A stretch of DNA of 64,000 nucleotides from contig OW799237.1 of the NCBI GenBank assembly GCA_941918925.1, forward strand, positions 3,639,201 to 3,703,200, in the 5' to 3' direction. Within the stretch, counting starts at the first letter, position 1, and every line of letters begins with the position of its first letter. The notes beneath the pieces are model-generated. The model ran no database searches and had not been told where the DNA came from. It saw only the letters and a program-made list of their open reading frames with translations. This document shows positions 1 to 12,805 of the stretch, piece after piece. This stretch comes from Phyto melanocephala. Lineage: Eukaryota; Arthropoda; Insecta; Diptera; Rhinophoridae. Both the position numbers and the translations under genes were made by a program.

Positions 1-1590
1 CACAGCAAACTCGATCGTTCGAGTTAAATTTCGTTCGATATCGAATGCCGTAATTCGGCCCCTGATTTGCAGTTTTCACAAAAGTCTAAACAAATTACTG
101 CAAATTTTTTTAAATGTAAATTGTCGTATTGAGGAAATGTTATTTCTTGTGCTGTTGAACTTAAGCTATATTTTGTATACATTTTTTTACCGATCTAAAT
201 GAAATTTCTATACTAAAATCATTAAATAAAATTAAATTTGCAAATTTCAATTGGTTTTTTATTTGCAAGGACTTTAAAATGTTGACTTTGTTATTAGAAT
301 TATGTGCTGTTTTTTTTTTAAACGTGGTATTTATTTCAAATCTCATCATTATGAGACCCAATATCGGAAGAAGTTCTTTTTTCAAAACTTAAATTAAAAC
401 TTTCTGATTAGGCATAAGTACTGAGTGGCAAACTCTTTTTTAATTCGTTACTTTTGTTAAACGTAATTTATTGAACATTTTCTTCAAAATGGCAAATTTT
501 TATATGCTTCAACTGACTGTTAATGTTATAGAATATTCGGTTGCAGTGCAGTGCAAGTGCACTTCATCTTTGTAAATTAAAAGAAGAAAAACAATTTATA
601 CAATAAATTAAAATAGATTAACTAGAACTATGAACATACATTAAAACTAATGCAGTAGTTTTTAATACACAGACCTAATACTAGTGTCATTCAAATCATG
701 TTGTGTGGTTATTTTAAAGATGTACATATTTTTGTATAAAATTCCAAACCATTTTCGTTTCTTTACGATATTCTCCATTGAATCCCTTATATATTAAAAA
801 GCAACTTTCTATAGGATCCAGCGAGCTTTCAAGTATGTACTTTTTATCAAACAGTGTAGTTTGTCAAATGTTCCAACAAATAACTACCTTTGGCTGCAAT
901 TCAACAGAATTTCTTTGATATACATATATGTATCTACCTTTTCTAAGGACTGAAATAAAGCCAATTGAATCAACTTTCAAACAAAATTTTTATAAATGTT
1001 AAAACTTACATATATCAAAATATGAAATTAATTTTTCTTGCACTTCAATTTTTGTAAGTTTTGTAGATTTTTGACTTTTGATTCTTCAAATTGTCGAAGG
1101 AGATAAGTACGGTAGAAGTAAAAACGTTGCAGCTTTTTTAGATTCTAAGAAACCATAAAATAATTACAATAAATGTATTTACATATAACTTCATACATAT
1201 ATAGAACAGTAAAAAAGACATTATCTATATAAAACATTGTTATGTAAAAATATAAACAATTAAAAATACCTTCGTTTATATTTTCAGAAGATTTTAAAAA
1301 TATTTTAGCTGTTTCGTCGTGTACGTAGAAACATAAACTTTTTAAGATTGTTGTTTAAAGCTTCTGCGATTTCTTCAATTTTTAGTCCCCACCCAGGTGT
1401 GCAAAAATATTGTGCGGCAAGTCTTCCAGAACTATAATTAGTTTAATAAAAAAAATATAAATATTATTTATTTACTTGTTTCGAAGTAAGGTGTCATAAA
1501 ACCGGATATGTCCAGTTGTATGTTCGTTCATCATTTGAGTGTGTCAATTCTTGCATCACATATCATCTCTATGAATTACATCTACATCTG
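1..1590. other. AT-rich non-coding stretch
   Basis: This stretch has A+T-rich sequence with homopolymer runs and scattered TACATA-type short repeats. No open frame resembles a known protein and no clear terminal repeats are visible. It could be intron or intergenic DNA. Confidence 0.6.
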
Positions 1591-1935
1591 CTTTTCAGTC
1601 GCTTTTTCTTCGTAAATTAGGAAAGAAATGTACATGCCCATCATTAAAGAATGTGCTCTTAATCACCAAGTAACTAGGCACTTTGCAACGAAAATAGCTA
1701 TTGAAAGTTAATTTAATCGATCACTAGAAACTACCCGCGAAAGTTGTTCACCAAAACCTACTGCAACAGTATCAAAGACTGCAACAGGAAGGAAGGAAGT
1801 CAGTAGCTGGATCTTGTTATTTATACTACATGCAGGAAACAAAACAAAGAGAAAAATACGAAAAGAATGCAGTATTTGCAAGAAACCAATGTGCCTGGAG
1901 CACTCGATAACAAATTGGGTCAGCATTTCTTTTGA
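1591..1935 (+). pseudogene. piggyBac-like transposase remnant (C-terminal part)
   Basis: Two reading frames must be joined to read it. The first gives FLRKLG, then a shift near 1622 leads into EMYMPIIKECALNHQ, which ends at a stop at 1709. This resembles the 'FLKKLG...PxIKxR' stretch near the C-terminus of piggyBac transposases. A further segment at 1835-1910 encodes a basic stretch followed by ECSICKKPMCLEHS. It has the spacing C-x2-C-x4-C-x2-H, as in the C-terminal cysteine-rich zinc-binding domain of the family. The catalytic DDD core upstream and the TTAA-flanked ends were not found, so this is a truncated, dead copy. The fit in two consecutive segments in the right order is the main support. 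A chance match is possible but unlikely. Confidence 0.55.
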
Positions 1936-4900
1936 CTGTAATAAATAATATAGTTTTATATATTAACATTTTTTTTAATTCATACTACTGTATTTTTAAT
2001 GAACATTTTATAATAAAATATTTAACTATACCTTAATCGATCATTTGTTCATATAAAAACTATAAGGTACTCGGGTACCCCTGTTATGTGTTTGCATAGG
2101 TCTTATCCTTGGAAGCTTATAAATATGAAATAGCTAGGCCGAATTTCGTAAATGAAAAATAAGGTGGCGCTTAAAGACTATTATTTCCCAGATTCGTAGT
2201 TTCCATTCTCTAATAGCATCAGCTTTGTAATTACAAACGTTTAAAGTCGCTAGTGGATACACGGGCGTTCGGCAAATCTCCATGTACATACATACATTCA
2301 TATATTGGGAAATACATATGTATGTACCTAAACGAATTTTCATTCCAAGTAAAATTTACTTTAAGTGTTTGGTAGATTACCATAATGCACACATCCATAC
2401 ATACATAAGTCTTCTGGAATAAAATTCTTCTTTTAAAAATAAATTTTATGGATTTTCATACAAAATTTAATGAAATTAAGAATAAATTCATGTCTTACCT
2501 TAACTGTTTGGCCTTTGTTCTTGTTTTTTTTTTAATATACAATGGTTAGCACTTTTTTTAATTTTTATATGTACATACATATATACATAAATTCACAAAT
2601 TTTCTTAAAAATTTTTTCAAAATAAAAAAGATTATTATTTTTGTTAATTTCTTTTTTTTAAATGACAGGAAAATCGGTTTTGTGAAAAAAACATTTTTTT
2701 TATTCATAACTAATAATTACTACACACAACTTATATTCAGTTCTAAAAATCGAACATAGTTCAAATTAATGTATTTTTTTATTGTAATCGAATTATAATG
2801 ATACACCATACCAAAAATTGGTTTCAATAACCGAAAACTTATTAATATTTTGAAATACGTTGACATAGATGATTATTTTTGTTATACGTATTATTTTTTA
2901 GTACTGCAGCCTAATACTCGTAATTAAATTTAGTTGTGTTAGAAGGGATTTGGACACAAATGAAAGTAATGAGACAATTTAGTTAGCAAAACCGATTTTA
3001 GTATTCTAAGTAATAAATTTCAATTATAGTTGTATTTTTGCGTTTATAAATATATAAAATCGGTCCCATTTAGAAACTTTTAATACCTATAGTAATATGT
3101 TGTTCCTTCCTAATATATTTTTATTGTTTTTACCGTTTTCCAACCAATTCTTTTTCTGTGTGTACTTTTAGCAAGTTTTAAAAATTTTCTCTCATATTTG
3201 AAACTGTATAAGGCTGTTCTGACGACCATGATTTTCAGTATTCATCGACATTTTAATAAAAAAGTAACATGCCACAAACTACAACCATAACTTTAAATAC
3301 AATGGTTTTTCTCAGATAGTATTATAGATCAGGGATACTCATTATTGTTGAAAAAAAATTTTAAATTTTATATTGATAATTAACAATATTAAGCATTTTG
3401 GAATTTTTAAGAGTTTTAGGAAGATCAAAGTTCTCTATCTGTACAAAGTTAACTTTAATTTTTAAGAAAATTCATTTTAATAGCGTTTAAGTTGAAGTGA
3501 AATTAAAAAACTTAATGTAAAAATGGTACAAAAATGTAACATCTATTTAAGTGTACATGGCAGAATTTCTTTAAAAAGTTTTAGGAACCTGTGCTATATT
3601 TCTTCTTACTCTATTACACAGTAGTACAACAAAAACGTGTTTGTGTTTCAATGTAAACTTGATAGTTGACAAAACATTTTTACATGTCGAAGTCTGAATT
3701 GCAAGTTACTAAGCAGTAGCAAAAAAAAAAAAAACATGAAAAGAAACCTTAATACTACATGCAATAATACATAATGTACGAAACAAAAATTTAAAAAAGT
3801 AAAGAAAATCCAAAAGACTCATGCAACCTGCAAAAGGTTTTTACAGATTTTTTTTTGAAATTTCTATCCCTCTTTTTGTTGTCAAAATGATCGTGATGTG
3901 TGTGTTTAAGTTCATGTACAGACATTGCAGCATACAATTTAAATACAGTAAACTACTACATGCATACTTTGTACATGCACGCACACATACATTTGGCCAG
4001 AGGGAGCAACATTTGCACACATGTTTAGGGGTATGTGAAAATAAATAAGAATCTTTAACAAAATGTTGGTAAAACATGCCTTAATAATCTTGTTTAAAAA
4101 GATACCATTTCAAAAAAATATCTAAATATGTAGTTGAAATGTAGATACTATTTTACGCATACAAGAATGCTATTGGTGGGTAAAAAAGTACAAATTTTTA
4201 ATAAAAATGAATCGAATTCACATCAAGTTGAATGCATCTGTTATTGTGATGAATAGGAAACTCTTCAGGTGTTTTTAGATTTTAGATAAATTTTATATAT
4301 CTAAAATCTTCCACAAAATGTATTTTGTATAAATACAGAACTTAATTTAAAGTTTTGGCGAAATCTTCTTTTCATAGAAATTTTTTTATAAATTATTTAA
4401 ATTATTTTTAGTGAAAAAAATTTTTTTTATTTAGAAAAAAATTTTTATATGTATATTTAAGCATAATATAATATTTAATTATCATATTAATCATACGCTC
4501 CATGTAAATTAAATACAGAAAATGTATGAGAAATTTTGATAATTATGTTGCATATTTTAAGGCGTTTTACTATGCAGTAAAGCAGTATGATACTAAATTG
4601 TAGTACAATGTAGAAATAATGGTGGTACAAAAACAGATAGTAGTTATTTTCATTTAAAAATTTTAAATGCCCATTAGTTGAAAAACAATTTTGAAGCAAA
4701 ATTTGTACTTCTAGTTAGCCAAAAATGTGTTAATACTTTTTTTAAGTAAATAATTCAATAAATCAAAAGAATATAAAATTTATATTTAAGAAAAACACAA
4801 AAAACAACTTATTAAGTTTTTTTTAACCATGCTGCAATTCAGCAAACAGTTGTTATTGTTTTTGTTACTTAAACGAAATAAAATTAAAAATTCTTCTACA

Positions 4901-5469
4901 ACTGCAGCTGGTTACACAAAAATAAAATTTTGCAACTACGAATTTTTTTAATTTAATTTAGCCCACATCTTAACCACCATAAACAAAAAAAAGAAGAGTA
5001 GAAAAGCAAAAAAAAACAAACAACGCAATACAACACCAAAGAACAAAAAACAAAAGATTTACGCTTATTTTTCTAAGAGCTGTAAAGATATCTTTGTATA
5101 TGTCTGCAAAGGAATGATTGTATGTGTTTATAAGTGTGTGTAAGCATGTGAACATAACATCAGCCTTTGGCACTTTTTTTTCAAAATACTTAGTTACTCT
5201 CATCATAAACACAGACACATACTTACATACTTGCGTTTGTTGTACACAATATAACAATATGATGGCGGAAGTTATCGTTATAAGGTGCGCGAGTATGTTG
5301 ATGCTGTTACTTTTTATGGTTTAATTTTTTCGTGCTTCAAAGCAACTTTTTTTTTATCCCTTGATGTATTTTGTTTACCTCTAGCTCTCGATATAAACAG
5401 TATTATGACAGTGTTTCTTAAACATGTTTTGGTTTGAATAAGAAATGAAAACATACAAAAATAAAGAAT
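1936..5469. other. AT-rich non-coding stretch
   Basis: I see no gene or clear element here. It contains poly-A/T runs (for example at 3720), TACATA-type repeats, and two overlapping 75-78 codon frames near 3.8-4.1 kb on opposite strands that have no recognisable motif and look like chance. Confidence 0.6.
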
Positions 5470-6120
5470 TTTAAAAAGTTACTGACAGTTGAATTTTATA
5501 AATTTTTTGTAAAATTTCAAAAAAATTGTATAGAAAAGCAAATTTATTAAAAATTAAAAAAGAATTTATCGAAAATTTTCTATGGAACAAAAATTTTTTT
5601 TAAGATTTTCTAAACAAATTAATTGAAATGCTTTTATTGACAAAAAATGTATTTAAATTTGTCTATAGATAAGAAACTTACAATCAATATTCTACTGAAA
5701 ATTTTCTATGGAAAGAAAATTTATTGAAAATCTTCTATAAAAAGAAAATTTATTAAATACTCTCTGAAAAATTAAATTTTTTATAGAAAAATTATGGAAA
5801 ATTCTCTAAAAATCCTCTGAAAACGAAAATTTATTGACATTTTTCAATTGACAAAAAATTTATTGAAAATTTACTATATAAAGAAAATTTATTAAAAATT
5901 TTCTTAGAAAGCTAGTTTATCTCTAGAGAAATTTTTTTATTGAAATTCTCTAAAGAAACAATTTATTGAATCTCTATAAAAGGGAAAATTAGTGAAAATT
6001 TTCTATAATTTTTTTTTTTAAGTTTCAAGGAAGAGTAAGTGTATTTATTGCAAAGTTTCAACAGAGTAAAAAAATATATTAATATTTTTTTATAAAAAAA
6101 AAAATTATTATTTATTTTTT
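5470..6120. repeat. Degenerate tandem repeat of about 30 bp units
   Basis: Variants of 'tttattgaaaattttctataGAAAA' recur irregularly from about 5.5 kb, with substitutions and small indels. They grade into the sharp array that follows. This looks like the older, decayed flank of the same minisatellite. Confidence 0.6.
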
Positions 6121-6460
6121 ATAGAAAAAAATTTATTGAACATTTTTTTATAGATAAAAATTTATTGAATATTTTTTTAAAGAAAAAAATTTATTGAACA
6201 TTTTTTATAGAAAAAAATTTATTGAACATTTTTTTGTAGAAAAAAATTTATTGAACATTTTTTTATAGAAAAAAATTTATTGAACATTTTTTTATAGAAA
6301 AAAATTTATTGAACATTTTTTATAGAAAAAAATTTATTGAACATTTTTTTGTAGAAAAAAATTTATTGAACATTTTTTTATAGAAAAAAATTTATTGAAC
6401 ATTTTTTTATAGAAAAAAATTTATTGAACATTTTTTTATAGAAAAAAATTTATTGAAAAA
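6121..6460. repeat. 28-29 bp minisatellite, about 12 units
   Basis: The core TTTATTGAACATTTTTTTAT followed by AGAAAAAAA recurs. TTGAA starts at 6136, 6165, 6194, 6222, 6251, 6280, 6309, 6337, 6366, 6395, 6424 and 6453. Units are 29 bp except two of 28 bp. The order of unit variants (28-mer, then a unit with GTAG, then two with ATAG) occurs twice, giving a four-unit higher-order repeat of about 115 bp. Confidence 0.9.
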
Positions 6461-6525
6461 ATTTTTTTTTTAAAAAATTCTACTGAAAATTATTTATAAA
6501 AAATTTTCTGTTGAAATGTTTCTTT

Positions 6526-7065
6526 GGGAAGCAAGTAAGATGCTATAATGGGCTATGCCCGAACTTTTAAACCCTACTCACAGTTTGTGCCATCCTGTAA
6601 TGACCATAACGGACAATTATATGGTTAAATTGTGACCAAAATTTGTTTAGGAAATCTTTGTCGGTAATTGAGTCATTAAAGATCTGTAAATATTGTTATA
6701 GTAAATAAATAAATAAATAAATGTAACAAAAGTTACAAAAAGTTCTTTAGAACCTGCATAATTTCACTTTATTTGAGTCATTCGTGTTCTTTCGCTCATA
6801 TCTAAGGTCGTAATGTGCGCACATAACTTATTTTCAATAGCGAAGTTCTCGAATGTATATTAGATAAAGCGATACAATGTATACGTGGGGTTTGAAAAAA
6901 GTTGATTTCAACATACACACAGGGACAAATGTACTTAGCTAAAACAATTCTTCTGTCCATAAAGATTCAGCTTATATATATTTTATATAGTCTAAAACGA
7001 ATATTGTGGCAATTACAACTGGAATGACAAACATAGATATAACCTTTTACGCTGATAATAAAAAT
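6526..7065 (+). mobile_element. Diverged DINE-1-like (Helitron-like) element copy
   Basis: It begins with GCAAGTAAGATGCTATAAT and a GGGC-tat-GCCC hairpin, at the place where other copies have ACAAGTAAGAGCGCTATATT and a TTCGGC-cgt-GCCGAA hairpin. It shares the internal block AAAAGTTGATTTCAACATAC at about 6897 and the 3' block GGAATGACAAACATAGATAT at 7021. The 3' hairpin is degraded. It is a separate, older subfamily of the elements at 12.8, 23.4 and 58.9 kb. It is non-coding. Helitron relationship is inferred from architecture, not from a transposase. Confidence 0.6.
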
Positions 7066-8047
7066 TAATTTTTGTATACATTTTTATATAAAAAAAAGTT
7101 TATAGAAATTATTAAAAGGAAAGTCAAGTTTGATTTCAATGTTAAGAAGTTCTGATATACGTTATATATTTGAGCCTTTTTTATGTTTCTAATACTGTTA
7201 CAGTTGGAAACCATATGACGCGTCATAATATGTAGTGAAGTAAACGTGTGTTCTGGTACTATGAAGGATTTTTTTGGTACACACGAGAGCAGGCTAAAAT
7301 GTTTATTTGAATTGAGAAAGTAAATCTCTTACAATTTGTATTTCTTGTTCTGTTTAAACATTTGTTTAAACAACCTTCGTTTGTGTGAATTCATATTGTG
7401 CTTCTTCACATGTAAAAAAAAATATGTTAAATTTTTATTATATTTATTTATTTTATTTCTTTTTCTTCTCATTTTAAATAACGTATACTCGTTTGTTTTC
7501 TTATATATGACTTACGCAGTCAGTGCATACAATTTTTAAATTTTTTTTTTTAATTTTCAACAACATGTTTTTGTTGTTATTTGTATTTTTTTGCTTTGTT
7601 TTCTTAGATGTACTTTTCCAGCAGAATTGTTTCATAGAGATACGAATACAAGACTCTTGTTAGAACTTGTTTTTCTTTTGCACTTTACGGGGGTAATGTG
7701 ATATCACAAAGTAAAAATATATTTTTTATACACACATGTTGTCACATGATAAATTTTGAATAGTTGCAGAATTTTTCTTACTTGTATAATAACTTTTTTT
7801 TGTAAGAAATATGCACAAATGTTTCTTAATCTTTTTTTAAAAATATAATTTTTGTTACTTTTGTTTGTTAAATTTGAGCATGCTTGACTTTAAAATCAGG
7901 AACCAAGAAAGCGTTTGAGATTTGTAAAAGAAATACGAAAATATTTAATGTGTTAACTTGAATGAAATTTCAATGCATCACATAATTTTTTTATATGTAT
8001 GAAAAACTAGAAAATCGATTTTCTTAATTAATTAAAATAATTATTAT

Positions 8048-8126
<79 letters not shown>

Positions 8127-9093
8127 TTAAAAATAAAATATTAAAAAATTTAATATTAAAATTAAAGTAAATAAATAATAAAAGTATATAACACATACAC
8201 AATTTCACTACTTCCTAGTCAACCTTTTAAAACTTCATTTAAAACACTTTAAACTCTGGAAGGTGAACATTTTTACACAAAACAAGGGCAGAAAAAAATT
8301 TTTAACACCCTAGGAAACAGATTAAGTTTAACAAATTAGCATAAGAAACAGGGAATTTTTATATAATTGCATTAATTGAGCAAAAAACACTTAACAAAAG
8401 CATAAAGAAAGACAGACAGACATACAGACATGTACACAAGACGAAAAACAACAGTAATACACTTGAGAAATAAAAAAAATGTCAATGAAAGAATAAACGA
8501 ATGGATGTACAGAATTGTATAAAATAAACAAGTGCAATAACAAAACAAAAAAGGGAAGTATTGAAATAAAGGATTGAAAATACGCTAAACAAAACCCCAA
8601 AACTTGAAGTTACTTTAACCTACAACAATACAGTAAGAACAACAATGATAATGACGACAAAATGGAGGGAGTAAAAAGAAAAAAAAAAAATTAAAAACTT
8701 AAAAAAACAACAAAAGATTGCAATCAAAATACTCGCATTCATATTAACTAAAATTTCAATAAGGGCTTTTCAAAATCCAGGAATTTTCAAATTTTTGAAA
8801 TTTATTGAAAAAAAAAATTATTTAAAAAATATTTTTAATTAACACTTCCGAAAAGAAATGTTTCAAGTCTTTTATTAACACAAAATTTTCTTTGGTAAAA
8901 GGGAATTTTACAAAAATTTCCAGTAATTTGGAAATAAAAAATATGTTAAACTGTAAAATTTGTAAATTTGTAAATTAAAAATAAAATTCAAAAAATGTTA
9001 TGCGATACAACTCTTGTTCTTGGCTTCTGCATTTCAACTTTAAGTTGTTTATAGGGGACATAGTCATTTCAATTTGCTTGTGCAGAGTTATAC
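7066..9093. other. AT-rich non-coding stretch with microsatellite
   Basis: Apart from the (AAT)n tract annotated separately, I see only A- and T-rich sequence. A 67-codon frame at 7336 and a 69-codon frame at 8391 (minus) have no recognisable features. Confidence 0.55.
8050..8126. repeat. (AAT)n microsatellite
   Basis: About 25 uninterrupted AAT units are visible, bordered by further AT-rich sequence. Confidence 0.97.
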
Positions 9094-9101
9094 AGCTCAG
9101 A

Positions 9102-9271
9102 CATTGGCGTAGCTACAAAATATTCCTGGGGGTGGCAAAAGCTTGAAACAATTTTTCTAGCAAAATTTTAAACTGAGTTAGGTTTCAAGTAAATATAATA
9201 GTTTTTTTTTTTTAAATTTCGAGGGGTGGGGGAGGTCAATGCCGACCCAGAAAAGTCTAGTTGCGCCAATG
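9102..9271. mobile_element. hAT-like miniature element (MITE), 170 bp
   Basis: The ends form an inverted repeat: CATTGGCGTAGCTA on the left, and the reverse complement of TAGTTGCGCCAATG on the right (11 of 14 identical). It is flanked by similar 8 bp sequences, AGCTCAGA at 9094-9101 and AGCCTAGA at 9272-9279 (6 of 8 identical). An 8 bp duplication is the signature of hAT transposition. The interior is G-rich (GGGGTGGC, GGGGTGGGGGAGG) and non-coding. Confidence 0.55.
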
Positions 9272-9279
9272 AGCCTAGA

Positions 9280-9985
9280 GTATGAGTTGAAAATACAATG
9301 ACAATAAAACCTTAATGTAAAAAAAATAAGCTAAAATCCAAAGAACGAATTGCACACTGTGGTATTGAAAATGTCTACTAAAATGATTGATCCTATAAAA
9401 TCTAGTAAGGATCAAGAAACTTTATCATTAAACCAAATTTTAAATTAATAATTGAAAAAATTATTTTCTTTCTCTTCATCACTTTATCACACATCTGTAA
9501 AGTTTTGCGATTTAGCTTCCTGCCATAAATCATAAGTATTGTTGGTTTAGTATCAAAACGACGATTTTAAGTCAATCAAATTTAGTTTATTTAAATATGC
9601 GATTCAGAGTAAATAAATAATGCCGGATTTTGTGCGAACTTTGCAGTGTGAGTTATACACTGTTCTCAAGAAATACAGTAGAAATAGTTGACTGACTAGA
9701 TGACTGAGTGACTGAATGCCTGTATACATTTAAGTTCATACACGGCCAGTTACAAACAACAATAAACTAAAAGTATTCATACTTCTACAACAATTGTTAG
9801 TAACATCATGTAGTTGTAAAAAGCTGATTGTTGTAAAACTGCCCAGCAAATCTGGCGATTGTTAAGGCTTATAAAAACGATTTAAAAATATTTGATTTAT
9901 ATTAAACATAGATTGTTTTAATTTCAGCTAAATATATTTAGTAAATATTTAATACTTTCGTAATGTTTTTCTAATACATTTAACA
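9280..9985. other. AT-rich non-coding stretch
   Basis: No gene or element is recognised. Only scattered poly-A/T and short imperfect repeats are visible. Confidence 0.5.
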
Positions 9986-10110
9986 TTCGAACATTGAAAT
10001 TTTGAACAGAATTTTATTAAACTTAAAGTTTTGCATAAATATTTATATATAAATAAAATAATAAACTTTTTTTGAATGTTCGAAATTTCGAACTTAAGTT
10101 CGAAAAAATT
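9986..10110. repeat. Dispersed palindrome-containing repeat, copy 1
   Basis: It contains the perfect 18 bp palindrome TTCGAACTTAAGTTCGAA inside a 24 bp block (10081-10104) that is repeated exactly at 11068-11091. The upstream 100 bp, with TTTTGAACA and ATTTTATTAAAC blocks, also resemble the second copy. Confidence 0.6.
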
Positions 10111-10929
10111 TTAAGTATAGTAAAATTTTATGTAAGCCTGGGCAAATAAAAATATAATACAAATTTAAATATTTAATAAAAATAAAATTTCGAACATGAC
10201 ACTTTTAACTTAATAACAAATTTTTACTGTAAATTTATAAAATAAAAACTTCCTGGTAATGCTAGTAGAAATTGCTATTCATGTTTTAGTGGCCAATAGC
10301 AGCAGTTGTTTTTGTTATTGCTGCTACTATTGTCGTGGCATTTCCACCAGCAAAAATATTTACTGTCATACAAGACAACATTTTCTGCTCGAAAGAGTTT
10401 TTGCACTGTCTGTGTATGTTTTCAGCTTTCCCATAAACTTTACTCCCTTCCATTTGTTTGGGTTTGTTTGTTCCAATGATGTATATGGTTGAAAAATATG
10501 TTGATAAAAAAGTTTAGCTAAAAAAATAAAGAAAAAAAAATTTATAAAAAAGCATGGAATAACTTTAGACAAACTAGAATGGATAGATAACAGACAGTTA
10601 TGAGTGATCATATCATACCCTACAGTAATTGACAAAACAAAGTTGAATGTGTGTGTTTTGCGAGAAAAAAAGAGTGTATTTTTATATATTTTTTAGACTT
10701 TTGTGAATAAATTTCGTTTTATGGTTGAATTTTTTATTGCTAGACCATTATGAAGTCTGTGCCAGGTTTTGGGGAAAAACAATTGTGTAAATCGAGGGTA
10801 TTAGTTAATGCAATCAAAACGTTTTTTTTTATGTGTGTAAATAAAAAGTTGTGTATACAGAAAACCATATTTTTAAGTTGCGGATTAAAAGTACATCGAA
10901 TTTAACTTATGAACATATTTAGAATTTTA
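10111..10929. other. AT-rich non-coding stretch
   Basis: I see nothing beyond overlapping 77- and 89-codon chance frames near 10.3-10.6 kb on opposite strands, neither with a recognisable motif. Confidence 0.5.
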
Positions 10930-11100
10930 AACACTGAAAACATAATTTTATTAAACCTTAAAAGAATTTTTGAGTTTTGAACATTAAAATTTCCAATAAA
11001 ATCTTAAACTTTCATTATATATCTCTTAAAATAGCAATTTTAAATATGTATATGGTTTTTTAGTTTACGAAATTTCGAACTTAAGTTCGAAGAAATTTTC
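10930..11100. repeat. Dispersed palindrome-containing repeat, copy 2
   Basis: The 24 bp block at 11068-11091 is identical to 10081-10104 and holds the same 18 bp palindrome. The surrounding blocks (ATTTTATTAAACCTTAAA, TTTTGAACATTAAAAT) are diverged versions of those around copy 1. Confidence 0.6.
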
Positions 11101-12805
11101 CTAAAAAAATTTAATTCGATAAAAAGTTTAATAGTTAATAATTTTTATAAATTGTTTACAAATTTAATATTTATAATAGTTTATAAAATAATTTTAGAGA
11201 TTTTTGAAAATTTAATATAATTATGTTTATGTGTAGTGTGTGACCTCATGCAGTATTCTTTTTATTATAGTTGCAGTCGTTTGTTATTTGCTTACTATGT
11301 TGTTGCTGCCGATGTCACATTCTTTGCGTGTTCTTACTAGCTTTTTTTTTTATTAAACTCTCTCATCGAACGTTAAGCTTTTAAATTTGTTGTTGATCAA
11401 CAACAGTAGCAACAACAACAACAATGAAACCCTTTGTTATTGCATTGAATGCTATCAGTGTATTGAGTTGATGTGATTTTTTTCTTGCAGTATTTTTTCT
11501 TCCTTTGAATTGATTGCGTTTGTATGGTTGAAAATCTTTTTTAGTTGTTTTTTTCCACGATTGTATTTTATGTTCGATTTTGTTTGAAACTTGCTTTTGT
11601 TGTTGTTGCAGCGACCATTAATACTATAGTCCTTGTTGTTGTGGTAGTAGTTACTACAAATGCCATTGCTACAGCTGCTGTAATTATTTTTGCTGTTGCT
11701 ATTGTTGCTATCTATCAGTTTCTTCGATTAACCATTAGATTTTTTTCCAACTCCTCATTCTAAATCCTATTGGGGTATTAAATTGTTGGACGAATGTTTA
11801 TTTTTCCTTAATTTTTTTGTGTGTGTGTGTTTTTTTCTCTTGTATTTCTCTGTTTTATTGTTTCTTCTTTGATATAATTTTGTCATGTCGATGCTGGCTT
11901 TTGTATTAGTTTCAAGTTGCAAGCAAGTAAGTAAATGAAAATTTGATTCAATTACCAAGCAATTATTGTTTACGTTATATACTACTACAACAACATTCTT
12001 TTTTTTTTAATTGAGAGTGGAATTATAGTGATTAAATGCTCTCAAGTTAATCCACTGATATCATGTTGTATGGTCTTCGGTAATAAGTATTGAAAGGAAA
12101 ATAATAAAAATAAAACTTCTATTTATTCTTAGAAATAATTTTATGAAAAATAAAACAAACCTGAGAACGTTAAAGTAATAATAAAATCCAAGCAAATAAT
12201 AATGAGTTGTTCTTAAGGAGAAAGTAGTGTTCAGTAGGGGTCCATTGGTAATAAAGTTGCATCTCGTTATTTAGTTAATTTTTTCGTACCTGGAAGAAAT
12301 TTATACAATTTTTTAACTCTAGAAAAGACAAGATAATTTTTACCATTAAGAAAAAATTTTTTAAATAAATTTTTTATGTGTAGAAAGTTTTTGATTAACT
12401 TTCTTTTAACAGCAAATAATGAGAGAAATTTAATCTACCAACCAGAACTGAGAACACCATTGAATATTCGCTGTTCTTACATGTTTGAAAGCAGCAGTCA
12501 TCCCTTACTAACTATTTAAATAGATGCTTATTGTTCACATTAGGAATACATTTCTGTACCATTAAATAAATCGAAGAAAAAATGTCTAAAATCGTGTAGT
12601 GTAGTGTAGGGCGGGACTACTAAGACAATGAATTTTTCAAAGTAAGTCTTAGATAAAAAATTTTTTATATTGAATATCGAAACCGCCTCTTAGGCCCCTG
12701 ACTTGTTTCCTTATTATAAACCATTGAAAAAATCTTTAAAATGTTCAGCACCATTGCAAACTGGTTACCAATGGCGGGGGTGCAAAAAAAGATGTTAAAA
12801 AAAAA
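11101..12805. other. AT-rich non-coding stretch rich in triplet repeats
   Basis: Short CAA/TTG runs occur at about 11.4 and 11.6 kb, with a GT tract at 11818-11830. The 72-codon frame at 11545 is rich in A, V and I because it reads through imperfect GTT/GCT/ATT triplets, so it is probably not a gene. Confidence 0.55.
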
